Shown in pieces: positions 41,802 to 47,813 of a stretch of 47,813 nucleotides of DNA. This DNA is from UBA1361 sp041656375 (GTDB lineage: Bacteria > Bacillota_I > Bacilli_A > RFN20 > CAG-826). The position numbers were made by a program, and so were the translations under genes. The stretch is taken from positions 1 to 47,813 of the forward strand of contig CAYPGR010000007.1 of the NCBI GenBank assembly GCA_964410505.1, given 5' to 3'. The first letter of the stretch is position 1. Each line of letters starts with the position of its first letter. Under the pieces are notes generated by a model. It was not told the origin of the DNA. It saw nothing but the letters and a program-made list of their open reading frames with translations, and did no database searches.

Positions 41802-41892
41802 GGAAGCATACCCAAGTGGTTGAAGGGGTCGGTCTTGAAAACCGATAGGGGGTGCGAGCCCCGCCTGAGTTCGAATCTCAGTGCTTCCGCCA
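41802..41892 (+). tRNA. tRNA-Ser (TGA)
   Basis: Acceptor GGAAGCA/TGCTTCC, discriminator G, CCA. Loop CTTGAAA gives TGA, and the long variable arm (GGGGGTGCGAGCCCCGC region) is diagnostic of serine tRNA. Last of the cluster. Confidence 0.96.
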
Positions 41893-41903
41893 TTCTTTAA
41901 ATA

Positions 41904-41928
41904 AACAGCCTGTTGTGCTGTTATTTTT
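41904..41928 (+). terminator. Terminator of the tRNA cluster
   Basis: AACAGC (41904-41909) pairs with GCTGTT (41917-41922), then a run of T. Confidence 0.85.
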
Positions 41929-42046
41929 TTAAAAAAAATAGATAATTTAGTAAGTTTAACCAATAAGTAGAATAATTAGTAATATCCCGCATTCTTGCTT
42001 ATGCTCATTTTATAATAGTAATAGGGAATATTTTTAAGGGGTGTTT

Positions 42047-42340
42047 ATGGATAAAACAAAACGTGATTTAATCGAGTTCATTAATGCTTTAGAAATTCCT
42101 GGGTTAATTGTCGAAGATTTACATCTTTTTAAAGACGACTTTGTTAATTTAGAGTATGTGTTAGATAACGGTTCAAAGTTCAAGTTACTAAAAGATGAAG
42201 ATGATTATTATGGCGTCCAGGTCGAAACAGATACATGTGTTTGTTACGGGGTTGCGATTAATGACCATGAAGTTGTCGTCTCGACGTATCAAGAAAATGG
42301 CACGAACGCAAAAATCATTTATTATAAGAGTTTTGATTGA
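42047..42340 (+). CDS. Small acidic protein of unknown function
   Basis: The 97-aa product starts MDKTKRDLIEFINAL and is rich in D, E and aromatic residues in its second half, which predicts an alpha-then-beta fold. No family is recognised, and no signal or membrane segment is present. ATG 42047 follows AAGGGG (42036-42041); an in-frame GTG lies at 42041. It ends with TGA. A TATAAT-like -10 (about 42011-42016) lies upstream. Confidence 0.65.
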   Translation: MDKTKRDLIEFINALEIPGLIVEDLHLFKDDFVNLEYVLDNGSKFKLLKDEDDYYGVQVETDTCVCYGVAINDHEVVVSTYQENGTNAKIIYYKSFD

Positions 42341-42404
42341 GAATGATTGTCTTAGATAAGAGCGTTATTTACTTGTATAGAGGCGTATTTAATCTTGATT
42401 GCGG

Positions 42405-42410
42405 TACAAT
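42405..42410 (+). promoter_or_regulatory. -10 box giving a leaderless NUDIX mRNA
   Basis: TACAAT ends 6 nt before ATG 42417. A longer in-frame reading starting with TTG at 42399 would run through the promoter itself. Confidence 0.55.
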
Positions 42411-42416
42411 AATTTT

Positions 42417-42947
42417 ATGAAATTAATTAATAGTTTAGTCGATGACCAATACCCCAAGGCGAACGTTTATCACGCGCGTATTTCTGCACGGGCGATTTGT
42501 ATCAATGATAAGGGTGAAATTGGATTAACGCATTTACTTGCGGATGATAAGTTTGGCCATCGTGATTACTATGAACTACCTGGTGGTGGGAAGAAGCTTG
42601 GCGAAAGTGTGCTCGTAAGCGCAATCCGCGAGATGAAAGAAGAGCTCGGGGTCGAAGTTAGTCTCCTCACCAAACTTGGTGTTGTTCATGATTTTTATAA
42701 TCTTATTAACCAAGAAAACTATTCTTATTATTATCTCTTTAAAGTGACTTCAGAAGGCACGAATCATCTTGAACCAAGAGAAGCAGGTCTTATTGATAAA
42801 ATTGTCTGGATTCCTCTAAAAAAGGCCATAGAATTATATGAACTCCAAATGAAAATTAAGGGTGTCGGCCTCCTTGTTGCACGTCGAGAATTACCAATTC
42901 TAAAACTTGCGGCGAAATCCTTTGACAAAAGAATGTTTACAAAGTAA
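42417..42947 (+). CDS. NUDIX hydrolase
   Basis: This 176-aa hydrolase has the full NUDIX box GX5EX7REUXEEXGU: G57, E63, R71-E72, E75-E76 and G78-V79. NUDIX enzymes cleave nucleoside diphosphates linked to other groups, often for pool sanitation; substrate is not deducible. The start at 42417 is set by the promoter -10 six bases upstream; there is no Shine-Dalgarno. The tRNA-His promoter begins within its last 26 bases. Confidence 0.9.
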   Translation: MKLINSLVDDQYPKANVYHARISARAICINDKGEIGLTHLLADDKFGHRDYYELPGGGKKLGESVLVSAIREMKEELGVEVSLLTKLGVVHDFYNLINQENYSYYYLFKVTSEGTNHLEPREAGLIDKIVWIPLKKAIELYELQMKIKGVGLLVARRELPILKLAAKSFDKRMFTK

Positions 42948-42950
42948 AAT
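42922..42950 (+). promoter_or_regulatory. tRNA-His promoter, inside the NUDIX gene end
   Basis: Consensus -35 TTGACA (42922-42927), exactly 17 bp, then TAAAAT (42945-42950), 13 nt before the tRNA. It overlaps the last NUDIX codons. Confidence 0.85.
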
Positions 42951-42963
42951 ACTATTTGCTTGT

Positions 42964-43040
42964 GGCGACCGTGGTGAAGTGGTTAACACATCTGGCTGTG
43001 AACCAGACATTCGAGGGTTCGATTCCCTTCGGTCGCCCCA
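42964..43040 (+). tRNA. tRNA-His (GTG)
   Basis: The anticodon loop CTGTGAA gives GTG. The extra G at position -1 (42964) pairs with C73 of the encoded CCCA end, the histidine identity element. T-arm TTCGATT is present. Confidence 0.96.
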
Positions 43041-43048
43041 TTTAATTT

Positions 43049-43075
43049 AAAAAGCGCATGATATGCGGCTTTTTT
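43049..43075 (+). terminator. Terminator after tRNA-His
   Basis: AAAAAGC-GCAT pairs with ATGC-GGCTTTTT (one bulged G) around gat, ending in a T run. Confidence 0.8.
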
Positions 43076-43085
43076 ATTAATGGGA

Positions 43086-43101
43086 CGACTCCTTTAGGAA
43101 T
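43086..43101. other. Short hairpin with tRNA 3'-end-like flank
   Basis: GACTCCT/AGGAATC forms a small imperfect hairpin. Read on the minus strand, 43081-43106 looks like a decayed tRNA 3' end (TTCGATT and a terminal CCCA), but no T-stem forms. It may be a scrap of an integration site or chance. Confidence 0.3.
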
Positions 43102-43196
43102 CGAACACAAGTTTGCTATGTTTATAGTATAGAACCTAACATTTCTAGCAATGGATCGTTCATTAGTTTCTTTTTGCGATAAATCGGTATCTTCAA

Positions 43197-43964
43197 ATGT
43201 ATTTATTCATGGAGGAATACACAGAAATTATGAACGGATATCAAAACGAGCGTGATATTGTCACACGATTAAATAATCAGTTAATCAAAGATTTACCCGC
43301 ACATTTTCAGCATTGGCTACGGATATTATTTATCGATCATTCATCGCCCTTAAAAGTGATCAAACTAAATAATGAACAAAAAGCCGACATCGCTATTCGT
43401 TGTGGCTCAAAGACAATATACGTTTCAATTAAAAGTGGTGAAGGGAATTCATTTCACTCGGAGCAAATTCACACCTTTATTCCATTTTTACGAAGCATCG
43501 GTGTGAGTGAATCGACATTAAAGACAATGGTCTTTTTTCACTATGGTGATAACACTTTGAATGGAACCGGTAGAACAAGATTAACGAGTGCAGAGTTAAG
43601 AAGAAAACATTCTAAGTATTTTAATAAAACCAGTAAAGAACTAAGCAATCATCATGTGATGAGACATCTTATTTCTCGCTGTGTTGTAAAAGGGAGATAT
43701 CCAAACAATTTTTCTATTGACGGCATCTATCATGGAACGATTAATGATGGCTTCTTTCTACCAAGAGATATGATATATAAGATACTTCTATGCAATTCAA
43801 ATATTCGAAAAAATGGCACTATCAATATGAAAATGCTCACCTATCAACCTGGTAGTCGTAATCTTTGGGGAATCCCGGGAACGGAACAAAAACGACATAA
43901 TTGTGAAGTAAAATGGCGGAGTTTTACCAAAGATGCCCTTAATCACCTCAGATTTTCAAGGTAA
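43197..43964 (+). CDS. Putative PD-(D/E)XK nuclease (restriction-like orphan)
   Basis: This 255-aa soluble protein has a likely PD-(D/E)XK-type core: D64 in QKADIAIRC, then S77-I-K79 in the next strand (YVSIKSGEGNSFHSEQ), with nearby E82 and H87-E89 as further candidate active-site residues. I do not recognise a named family; the layout resembles stand-alone restriction-like endonucleases. No methylase is beside it. The start is uncertain: ATG 43197 has no ribosome binding site, and M12 (43230) has GGAGG 14 nt upstream. The gene is richer in A/T than its neighbours and sits just after tRNA-His, so lateral acquisition is plausible. Confidence 0.6.
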   Translation: MYLFMEEYTEIMNGYQNERDIVTRLNNQLIKDLPAHFQHWLRILFIDHSSPLKVIKLNNEQKADIAIRCGSKTIYVSIKSGEGNSFHSEQIHTFIPFLRSIGVSESTLKTMVFFHYGDNTLNGTGRTRLTSAELRRKHSKYFNKTSKELSNHHVMRHLISRCVVKGRYPNNFSIDGIYHGTINDGFFLPRDMIYKILLCNSNIRKNGTINMKMLTYQPGSRNLWGIPGTEQKRHNCEVKWRSFTKDALNHLRFSR

Positions 43965-44011
43965 TGACTGAGATCTAGTTTGTCTAAAGAGGTGCCAAAT
44001 TTTTATAAACC

Positions 44012-44058
44012 TTAATCGATTAACAACTTTGATTTATAATAGTAACAAAGAGTAACAA
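44012..44058 (+). promoter_or_regulatory. Promoter with palindrome and direct repeats before the HTH gene
   Basis: A 12-bp perfect palindrome TTAATCGATTAA (44012-44023) overlaps a -35 (TTAATC); -10 TATAAT at 44035-44040 is 17 bp later. AGTAACAA then occurs twice with a 10-bp period (44041-44048, 44051-44058) around the transcription start. These are good operator candidates for autoregulation. Confidence 0.6.
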
Positions 44059-44106
44059 GCATCAATTGCCTATGCATGAGAAGATAATGGTGCGGAGGAT
44101 AATTAT

Positions 44107-44823
44107 ATGATGAATGATTTTAGCGCTGTACTCAAAGATTTGAGGCGAAAAAAGGGGTTATCTCAAGAGGCCCTCGCAAAGATGATCCATGTCTCACGGA
44201 GTGCAATCGCAAAATATGAAAATGGCCTTGGTCTTCCAAGTGACGACGTGATTGAGGCATTATGTCAGTACTTTAATATTGGTCGTGATGATTTGTTTCC
44301 TAAACATGATCTCGTCAACATTATTGTCAATAAGAATAAGCGGATACGACTTCAAAGTATTGGATTAATTACTCTAATCAGTCTGTTGGTTTTGGGGGCG
44401 ACGACGATCGGGATTATCGATTATGTCAATCGAATGAGTGCGCCCGGCGGCATGTTAGTTGTAAATGGCCAATTACTTGCTGAGCTGCCAAGTGATTCAC
44501 CAAAATATTTTTCCAGTAAGGGCTATGAATTTGGTTATCGTAACACATATAAGAATGAGCGAAATGATTTTATTTTGCAACCGAGTGGTGAAATTTGGAG
44601 TGTCAACGGTATCCCTGATATTTTCATGGGATTTTATAATGACAATCATATTTCTCTTTATCTATTTACTACTCCGAATGATATTGTCAAACTTGAAAAT
44701 GGTACCATCGCCGATAATGGCAAGTATTGTTTCAATACATTTGGTTATGGTGGCTATAATTTCTTAATTGTGAATGAATTAGGCGAGGATGTGAACATTC
44801 GGCAACTTGAATTTTGGTGCTAA
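44107..44823 (+). CDS. Membrane-anchored XRE-type HTH protein with an external sensor-like domain
   Basis: The 238-aa protein has an N-terminal XRE helix-turn-helix (residues 5-62, LRRKKGLSQEALAKMIHVSRSAIAKYENGLGLPS), a basic linker, one membrane segment (84-105) and about 130 extracellular residues rich in aromatics, G and N, ending FWC. A DNA-binding domain tied to the membrane suggests direct signalling from the outside to a promoter. CGGAGG precedes the start; a second ATG follows directly. The external part matches no family I know. Confidence 0.8.
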   Translation: MMNDFSAVLKDLRRKKGLSQEALAKMIHVSRSAIAKYENGLGLPSDDVIEALCQYFNIGRDDLFPKHDLVNIIVNKNKRIRLQSIGLITLISLLVLGATTIGIIDYVNRMSAPGGMLVVNGQLLAELPSDSPKYFSSKGYEFGYRNTYKNERNDFILQPSGEIWSVNGIPDIFMGFYNDNHISLYLFTTPNDIVKLENGTIADNGKYCFNTFGYGGYNFLIVNELGEDVNIRQLEFWC

Positions 44824-45003
44824 TTAACTTGATTTATATATGGTTAAAAGAAATTTAACTGTAGTTTAGAAACATCGATGAAGGTACTGATTACAATCTT
44901 ACTTTTATAACACCATGTATTAATATATAATTTTCTTTATTATGTGTTTAGAATGATGATAATTTTAAATAGATGTAGCATAATTAGAAAAGGTAAATGA
45001 TTA

Positions 45004-45855
45004 ATGGTCCAGGTTGGTAATTTATATTACTTTTTAGAACTTGTCTTAGCGATTGGCGTGATTATCGGATCCTATTTATTTCTCAAGAATAAATCAAAAC
45101 GATTTCAATATATCTATTTGCTCGTTTGGTGCTTTTTAGGTTTTGTTCTCCATTTTGCCAAACAACTTTTCTACCAAGATGTTACACAGTTATCAAAATC
45201 AACAGCCGAGAATATTTGTGCGGTGTCAACACTCGTATTTCCTTTTATTATGCTCATTAAGAAAAAAAGTGTGCTTCATGATTTCATGTTTTTTATTGGC
45301 ATCATTGGTGGCCTTGCGGGGATGGTTTATCCAACCGAGGCGATTGGGAAAAGTATGTTTATTTTTGAAAGTATTCGCTTTTACTTTTGTCATATGTCGC
45401 TTATTGCCGTACCACTCCTTCTCGCTCTTCTTGGTTTAAGACGACCGGAACTTAAGAAGTGGTGGCTTATCCCTTTATGTTTTTTAGGCTACCAGGTGAT
45501 TATTTTCTTTAATACAGCTTTCCTCACTTTTACTGGCATGGTCACTCGTGAAGGGTATGCTGCTTACGAACTATTTATGTCACGTCAATATTTAAATAAC
45601 TCATTCACTTTTGGTCCGACGGATGATATGGGGATTGTCGGTGAAATCATTGGGAACTTGACACTTCCCATCATGAAAAAGGACATTTTTAATATTAATA
45701 ATGGTGAACTTACCTACTGGCCGGTGGTTTGGCTCATTATTCCTTCATACCTCTTGTTTGCGCCACTTTATGTCCTCTTTTCTTTACCATTTGCGAAATT
45801 CTCAACTAACGAAGACATCCTTACCGCTGATATCATGATGCAAAGTGATAATTAA
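45004..45855 (+). CDS. TMEM164/YwaF-like membrane protein
   Basis: The 283-aa protein has about seven hydrophobic segments and the general TMEM164-like plan: FVLHFAKQLFYQD early, ICAVSTLVFPFIM, an external loop with a proline, then FYFCHMSLIAVPLLLALLG and a long loop before the last helix (YWPVVWLIIPSYLLF). Sequence identity to the 4052-4801 protein is low, so the relation is by topology. AAAAGG precedes the ATG. Function is unknown; it lies next to the membrane HTH gene, but no operon is evident across the 180-bp gap. Confidence 0.65.
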   Translation: MVQVGNLYYFLELVLAIGVIIGSYLFLKNKSKRFQYIYLLVWCFLGFVLHFAKQLFYQDVTQLSKSTAENICAVSTLVFPFIMLIKKKSVLHDFMFFIGIIGGLAGMVYPTEAIGKSMFIFESIRFYFCHMSLIAVPLLLALLGLRRPELKKWWLIPLCFLGYQVIIFFNTAFLTFTGMVTREGYAAYELFMSRQYLNNSFTFGPTDDMGIVGEIIGNLTLPIMKKDIFNINNGELTYWPVVWLIIPSYLLFAPLYVLFSLPFAKFSTNEDILTADIMMQSDN

Positions 45856-45971
45856 AGTTATTTTGACCAAATTTCTTTTATTATCTATAAAAATCCACCT
45901 CAATCTACCCTTCGTGTTATTCATATATTCCATGATTAAATATTATGTATCGACTCTGCTTTACTATCCTT

Positions 45972-45999
45972 TTGAAAACGTCGATAAAGCGTGTATAAT
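45972..45999 (+). promoter_or_regulatory. Promoter of the secreted RNase-like gene
   Basis: TTGAAA (45972-45977), 16 bp, TATAAT (45994-45999), followed by CAGGAG and ATG 46032. Confidence 0.7.
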
Positions 46000-46031
46000 C
46001 AAACATGCACTTTGAAAACTCAGGAGATTTT

Positions 46032-47813
46032 ATGAAGAAAAAAACTAACTTTACATATTTAATTGGCGTCTTTACGCTTGTGTCAATGATTGGCATTACG
46101 CTCGCACGAGGAAGTATCGATGGCATCAAAGACACACGGGCCAATTTTACATATGATTGTGACTTCTATTTTGATCAAGAAAATGGTTATACATCCCTTT
46201 TTGAGATCAATAACGCTTTATATAATGGGGTTACTCTTGAAACTTATAAAACATGGGGTACCGTTACTATAGTAAGTCGCGATAGTTCGAATAATTTTAA
46301 TTTTTACATTCAAAGCACCGATCGGAATGGTGATGTTGGTAGTATGTATGTCTATCAAAGTAATCGGAGTGATATCGTGACCGGAAATGTGTTAACTATT
46401 ACTGGTGTGGCCGAACTTTATAACAATTTACCGGAATTTATTGATCCCGTGATAGCGGTTGATCTTGCTGTTAATGATTCACCCGTTACGACGCTTGTTA
46501 CCGGTGCATCTTTTTGGCAAAATAGCACTTATCCCAGCTCCGATGAATTTTTGGCCGCCCAACTCATGGGGCCGCGTCAAGTTCGGATTAATAATGTCAT
46601 TATTTCTCATGTGAGTAGTGGTAATGCCACCATTCTCATCGAGGGGACGACGCTCATTTCAGTATTTTACGGAAATCTTTCAAATACCGCGGCGATTGCT
46701 TCACGCATTAGCGCCATTTCTGACAGTTATATTGACATCATTGGCTATGTAAATGCCTATAGAAGTAACGGCACATCTAGACTCCAATTATTACTCCGAG
46801 ATACCCGCGATTTAATTGGTGGAGCTGAAGTAGAAAACACCTTACAAATGAATAGCAACACTTATTACAATGTTGGTTCTTATTCAACCGGTAATTATGG
46901 TCAAGGGAGTGTTGACGGCATTGGCTTTGAACACTACCGCGTGACCAAACCTAGCGGCCAATTCTTAGCGCTTTTACCTTATAACTCAGGGGTTAACGAC
47001 ACAAGTGTAGCGGGGGCGTTTTATAATGTTGACCCGATTTATGATATTGATAAAATTGAAATTACCTATTATACCGAATTAGTAAGTGGTGAAAGTCCTA
47101 CCTTAAATTATGGTGTGAGTCGCGCTGCAATGATTACCTATGACCTACCACTTTCCTCGACAAGCCATAAAGAAACATTAACGATGGATGAGATCAATTA
47201 CTTTAGTATTGAGACAACCGAATCAAGACTTTATATTACAAGTATCAGTGTCTTTTATTCGGATACACCAAGTGGGACTGAATTTACTTATGGACCGGCA
47301 AATGGCGATCATTTCCGTATTAATCCGGTTGTTTACGAAGGCACACCAACGAATGGGAGCACCGTTGAAGTCCCTACCCTCGTGGTTAAAAAAGGTAATA
47401 CTTATGAAGTTTTAGCTACGAAAGTCTATACCTATTATACGTTTAACTATATTTCTACTAATCCGGGACTTGCTTCACAAGCTGCTTATACCGAACCGGA
47501 AGATTTAGCGGCTTATTACACCGCCTTTAAAACTTGGCCCGCGAACTATGTTGTCAAGTCGTCCTACTATAGTGCAAGATCATTATTTGATGATGACGCC
47601 CGCTGTGTATCGACTTATTCAAGGACCGACGGTTATGCTCTTTCCGTACCCTATAAAAATGGTGAACAAAACAAACCGCTGTACCATGAACTTGATGTTG
47701 CCTTAGATAGTTCCTATTCTTCAAATAGTCGCGGTGTCGGCCGTGTTGTTGTTTGGGAATACGGGTTTGATAGTAGTCGCGGTGCAGTCGGTTATGATAA
47801 TGCGCCTACTGCC
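46032..47813 (+). CDS. Secreted protein with OB-like domains and a barnase-like RNase domain (partial)
   Basis: The frame is open for 594 codons and runs off the window. Residues 1-26 form a signal peptide (MKKKTNFTYLIGVFTLVSMIG). Two OB-fold-like domains follow (about 70-160 and 180-260) and then a beta-sandwich module (about 270-470). The last 100 residues resemble barnase: PANYVVK (503-509) matches barnase PDNYITK including catalytic K27 (here K509), E553 in YHELDV matches E73, and R567-x3-R571 matches R83-x3-R87. The catalytic histidine (barnase H102, DHYQTF) would lie beyond the edge. A secreted RNase with nucleic-acid-binding domains is the best reading; the fold has not been verified. 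CAGGAG and a good promoter lie upstream. Confidence 0.7.
   Translation, partial: MKKKTNFTYLIGVFTLVSMIGITLARGSIDGIKDTRANFTYDCDFYFDQENGYTSLFEINNALYNGVTLETYKTWGTVTIVSRDSSNNFNFYIQSTDRNGDVGSMYVYQSNRSDIVTGNVLTITGVAELYNNLPEFIDPVIAVDLAVNDSPVTTLVTGASFWQNSTYPSSDEFLAAQLMGPRQVRINNVIISHVSSGNATILIEGTTLISVFYGNLSNTAAIASRISAISDSYIDIIGYVNAYRSNGTSRLQLLLRDTRDLIGGAEVENTLQMNSNTYYNVGSYSTGNYGQGSVDGIGFEHYRVTKPSGQFLALLPYNSGVNDTSVAGAFYNVDPIYDIDKIEITYYTELVSGESPTLNYGVSRAAMITYDLPLSSTSHKETLTMDEINYFSIETTESRLYITSISVFYSDTPSGTEFTYGPANGDHFRINPVVYEGTPTNGSTVEVPTLVVKKGNTYEVLATKVYTYYTFNYISTNPGLASQAAYTEPEDLAAYYTAFKTWPANYVVKSSYYSARSLFDDDARCVSTYSRTDGYALSVPYKNGEQNKPLYHELDVALDSSYSSNSRGVGRVVVWEYGFDSSRGAVGYDNAPTA

Noticed and set aside
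43081..43106. A complete tRNA on the minus strand
   Set aside because: TTCGATT and a CCCA-like end are seen, but no T-stem, anticodon arm or D-arm can be folded.
1..47813. CRISPR array, insertion sequence or prophage
   Set aside because: No regularly spaced repeats, transposase, integrase or phage structural gene was seen; the only tandem array is coding (24934-25176).

Overview
The window is 47.8 kb of low-to-medium GC, gene-dense bacterial DNA. It looks like a fermentative Bacillota, probably a wall-poor or Mollicutes-like lineage of Bacilli (Acholeplasma/Izemoplasma or Erysipelotrichales type). TGA is read as stop (10563, 18387 and 42340 are TGA stops), so the code is not the Mycoplasma code. 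Lipoproteins are numerous, pyruvate formate-lyase implies anaerobic fermentation, and no sortase signal or peptidoglycan gene is visible. This placement is inference from gene content.

Layout. 1-1000: a scrap of duplicated pflB 5' end and a lipoprotein with a TTG start. 1000-4050: pflB-pflA behind a promoter with two palindromes. 4050-6570: small membrane and housekeeping proteins. 6650-9460: a PLD-helicase-DUF3427 protein. 9690-20630: the centrepiece, a galactan locus (araC, secreted GH53 with CBM61-like module, DUF3863/DUF3864 protein, 74-aa zinc ribbon, cytosolic GH53, sugar ABC binding protein and two permeases, and a non-catalytic binding lipoprotein), ended by a strong terminator. 20660-27480: PTS EIIC-like protein, ABC-2 exporter, lamin-tail surface protein, DEAD-box RNA helicase with a repeat tail, and a small membrane protein. 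27620-34700: galM, galK, class I aldolase, a CatA-like acyltransferase, LicD, a GT4 and ogt. 34760-39840: a cre-controlled nucleoside ABC importer (BMP lipoprotein, YufO/P/Q type). 39910-43040: tRNA-Arg, a GT4, a five-tRNA cluster (Pro, Ala, Met, Ile2, Ser), a small protein, a NUDIX hydrolase and tRNA-His. 43200-45860: a nuclease-like protein, a membrane-anchored HTH protein and a TMEM164/YwaF-like protein. From 46032 a large secreted protein with OB-like domains and a barnase-like RNase domain runs off the window.

How the genes fit together. The galactan genes form one translationally coupled operon. The secreted GH53 cuts beta-1,4-galactan, the binding lipoprotein probably holds the polymer, the ABC importer brings in oligosaccharides (its ATPase is not here), and the cytosolic GH53 and perhaps the DUF3863 protein finish them. 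galK/galM and aldolase 7-11 kb away fit galactose use. A secreted RNase-like protein, a lamin-tail surface protein and a nucleoside importer suggest a second theme, scavenging of extracellular nucleic acids.

Expression signals are unusual. Four genes (licD, ogt, a GT4, NUDIX) have a -10 box ending 6-7 nt before ATG and no Shine-Dalgarno, the geometry of leaderless mRNAs, and extended -10 boxes (TGnTATAAT) are common.
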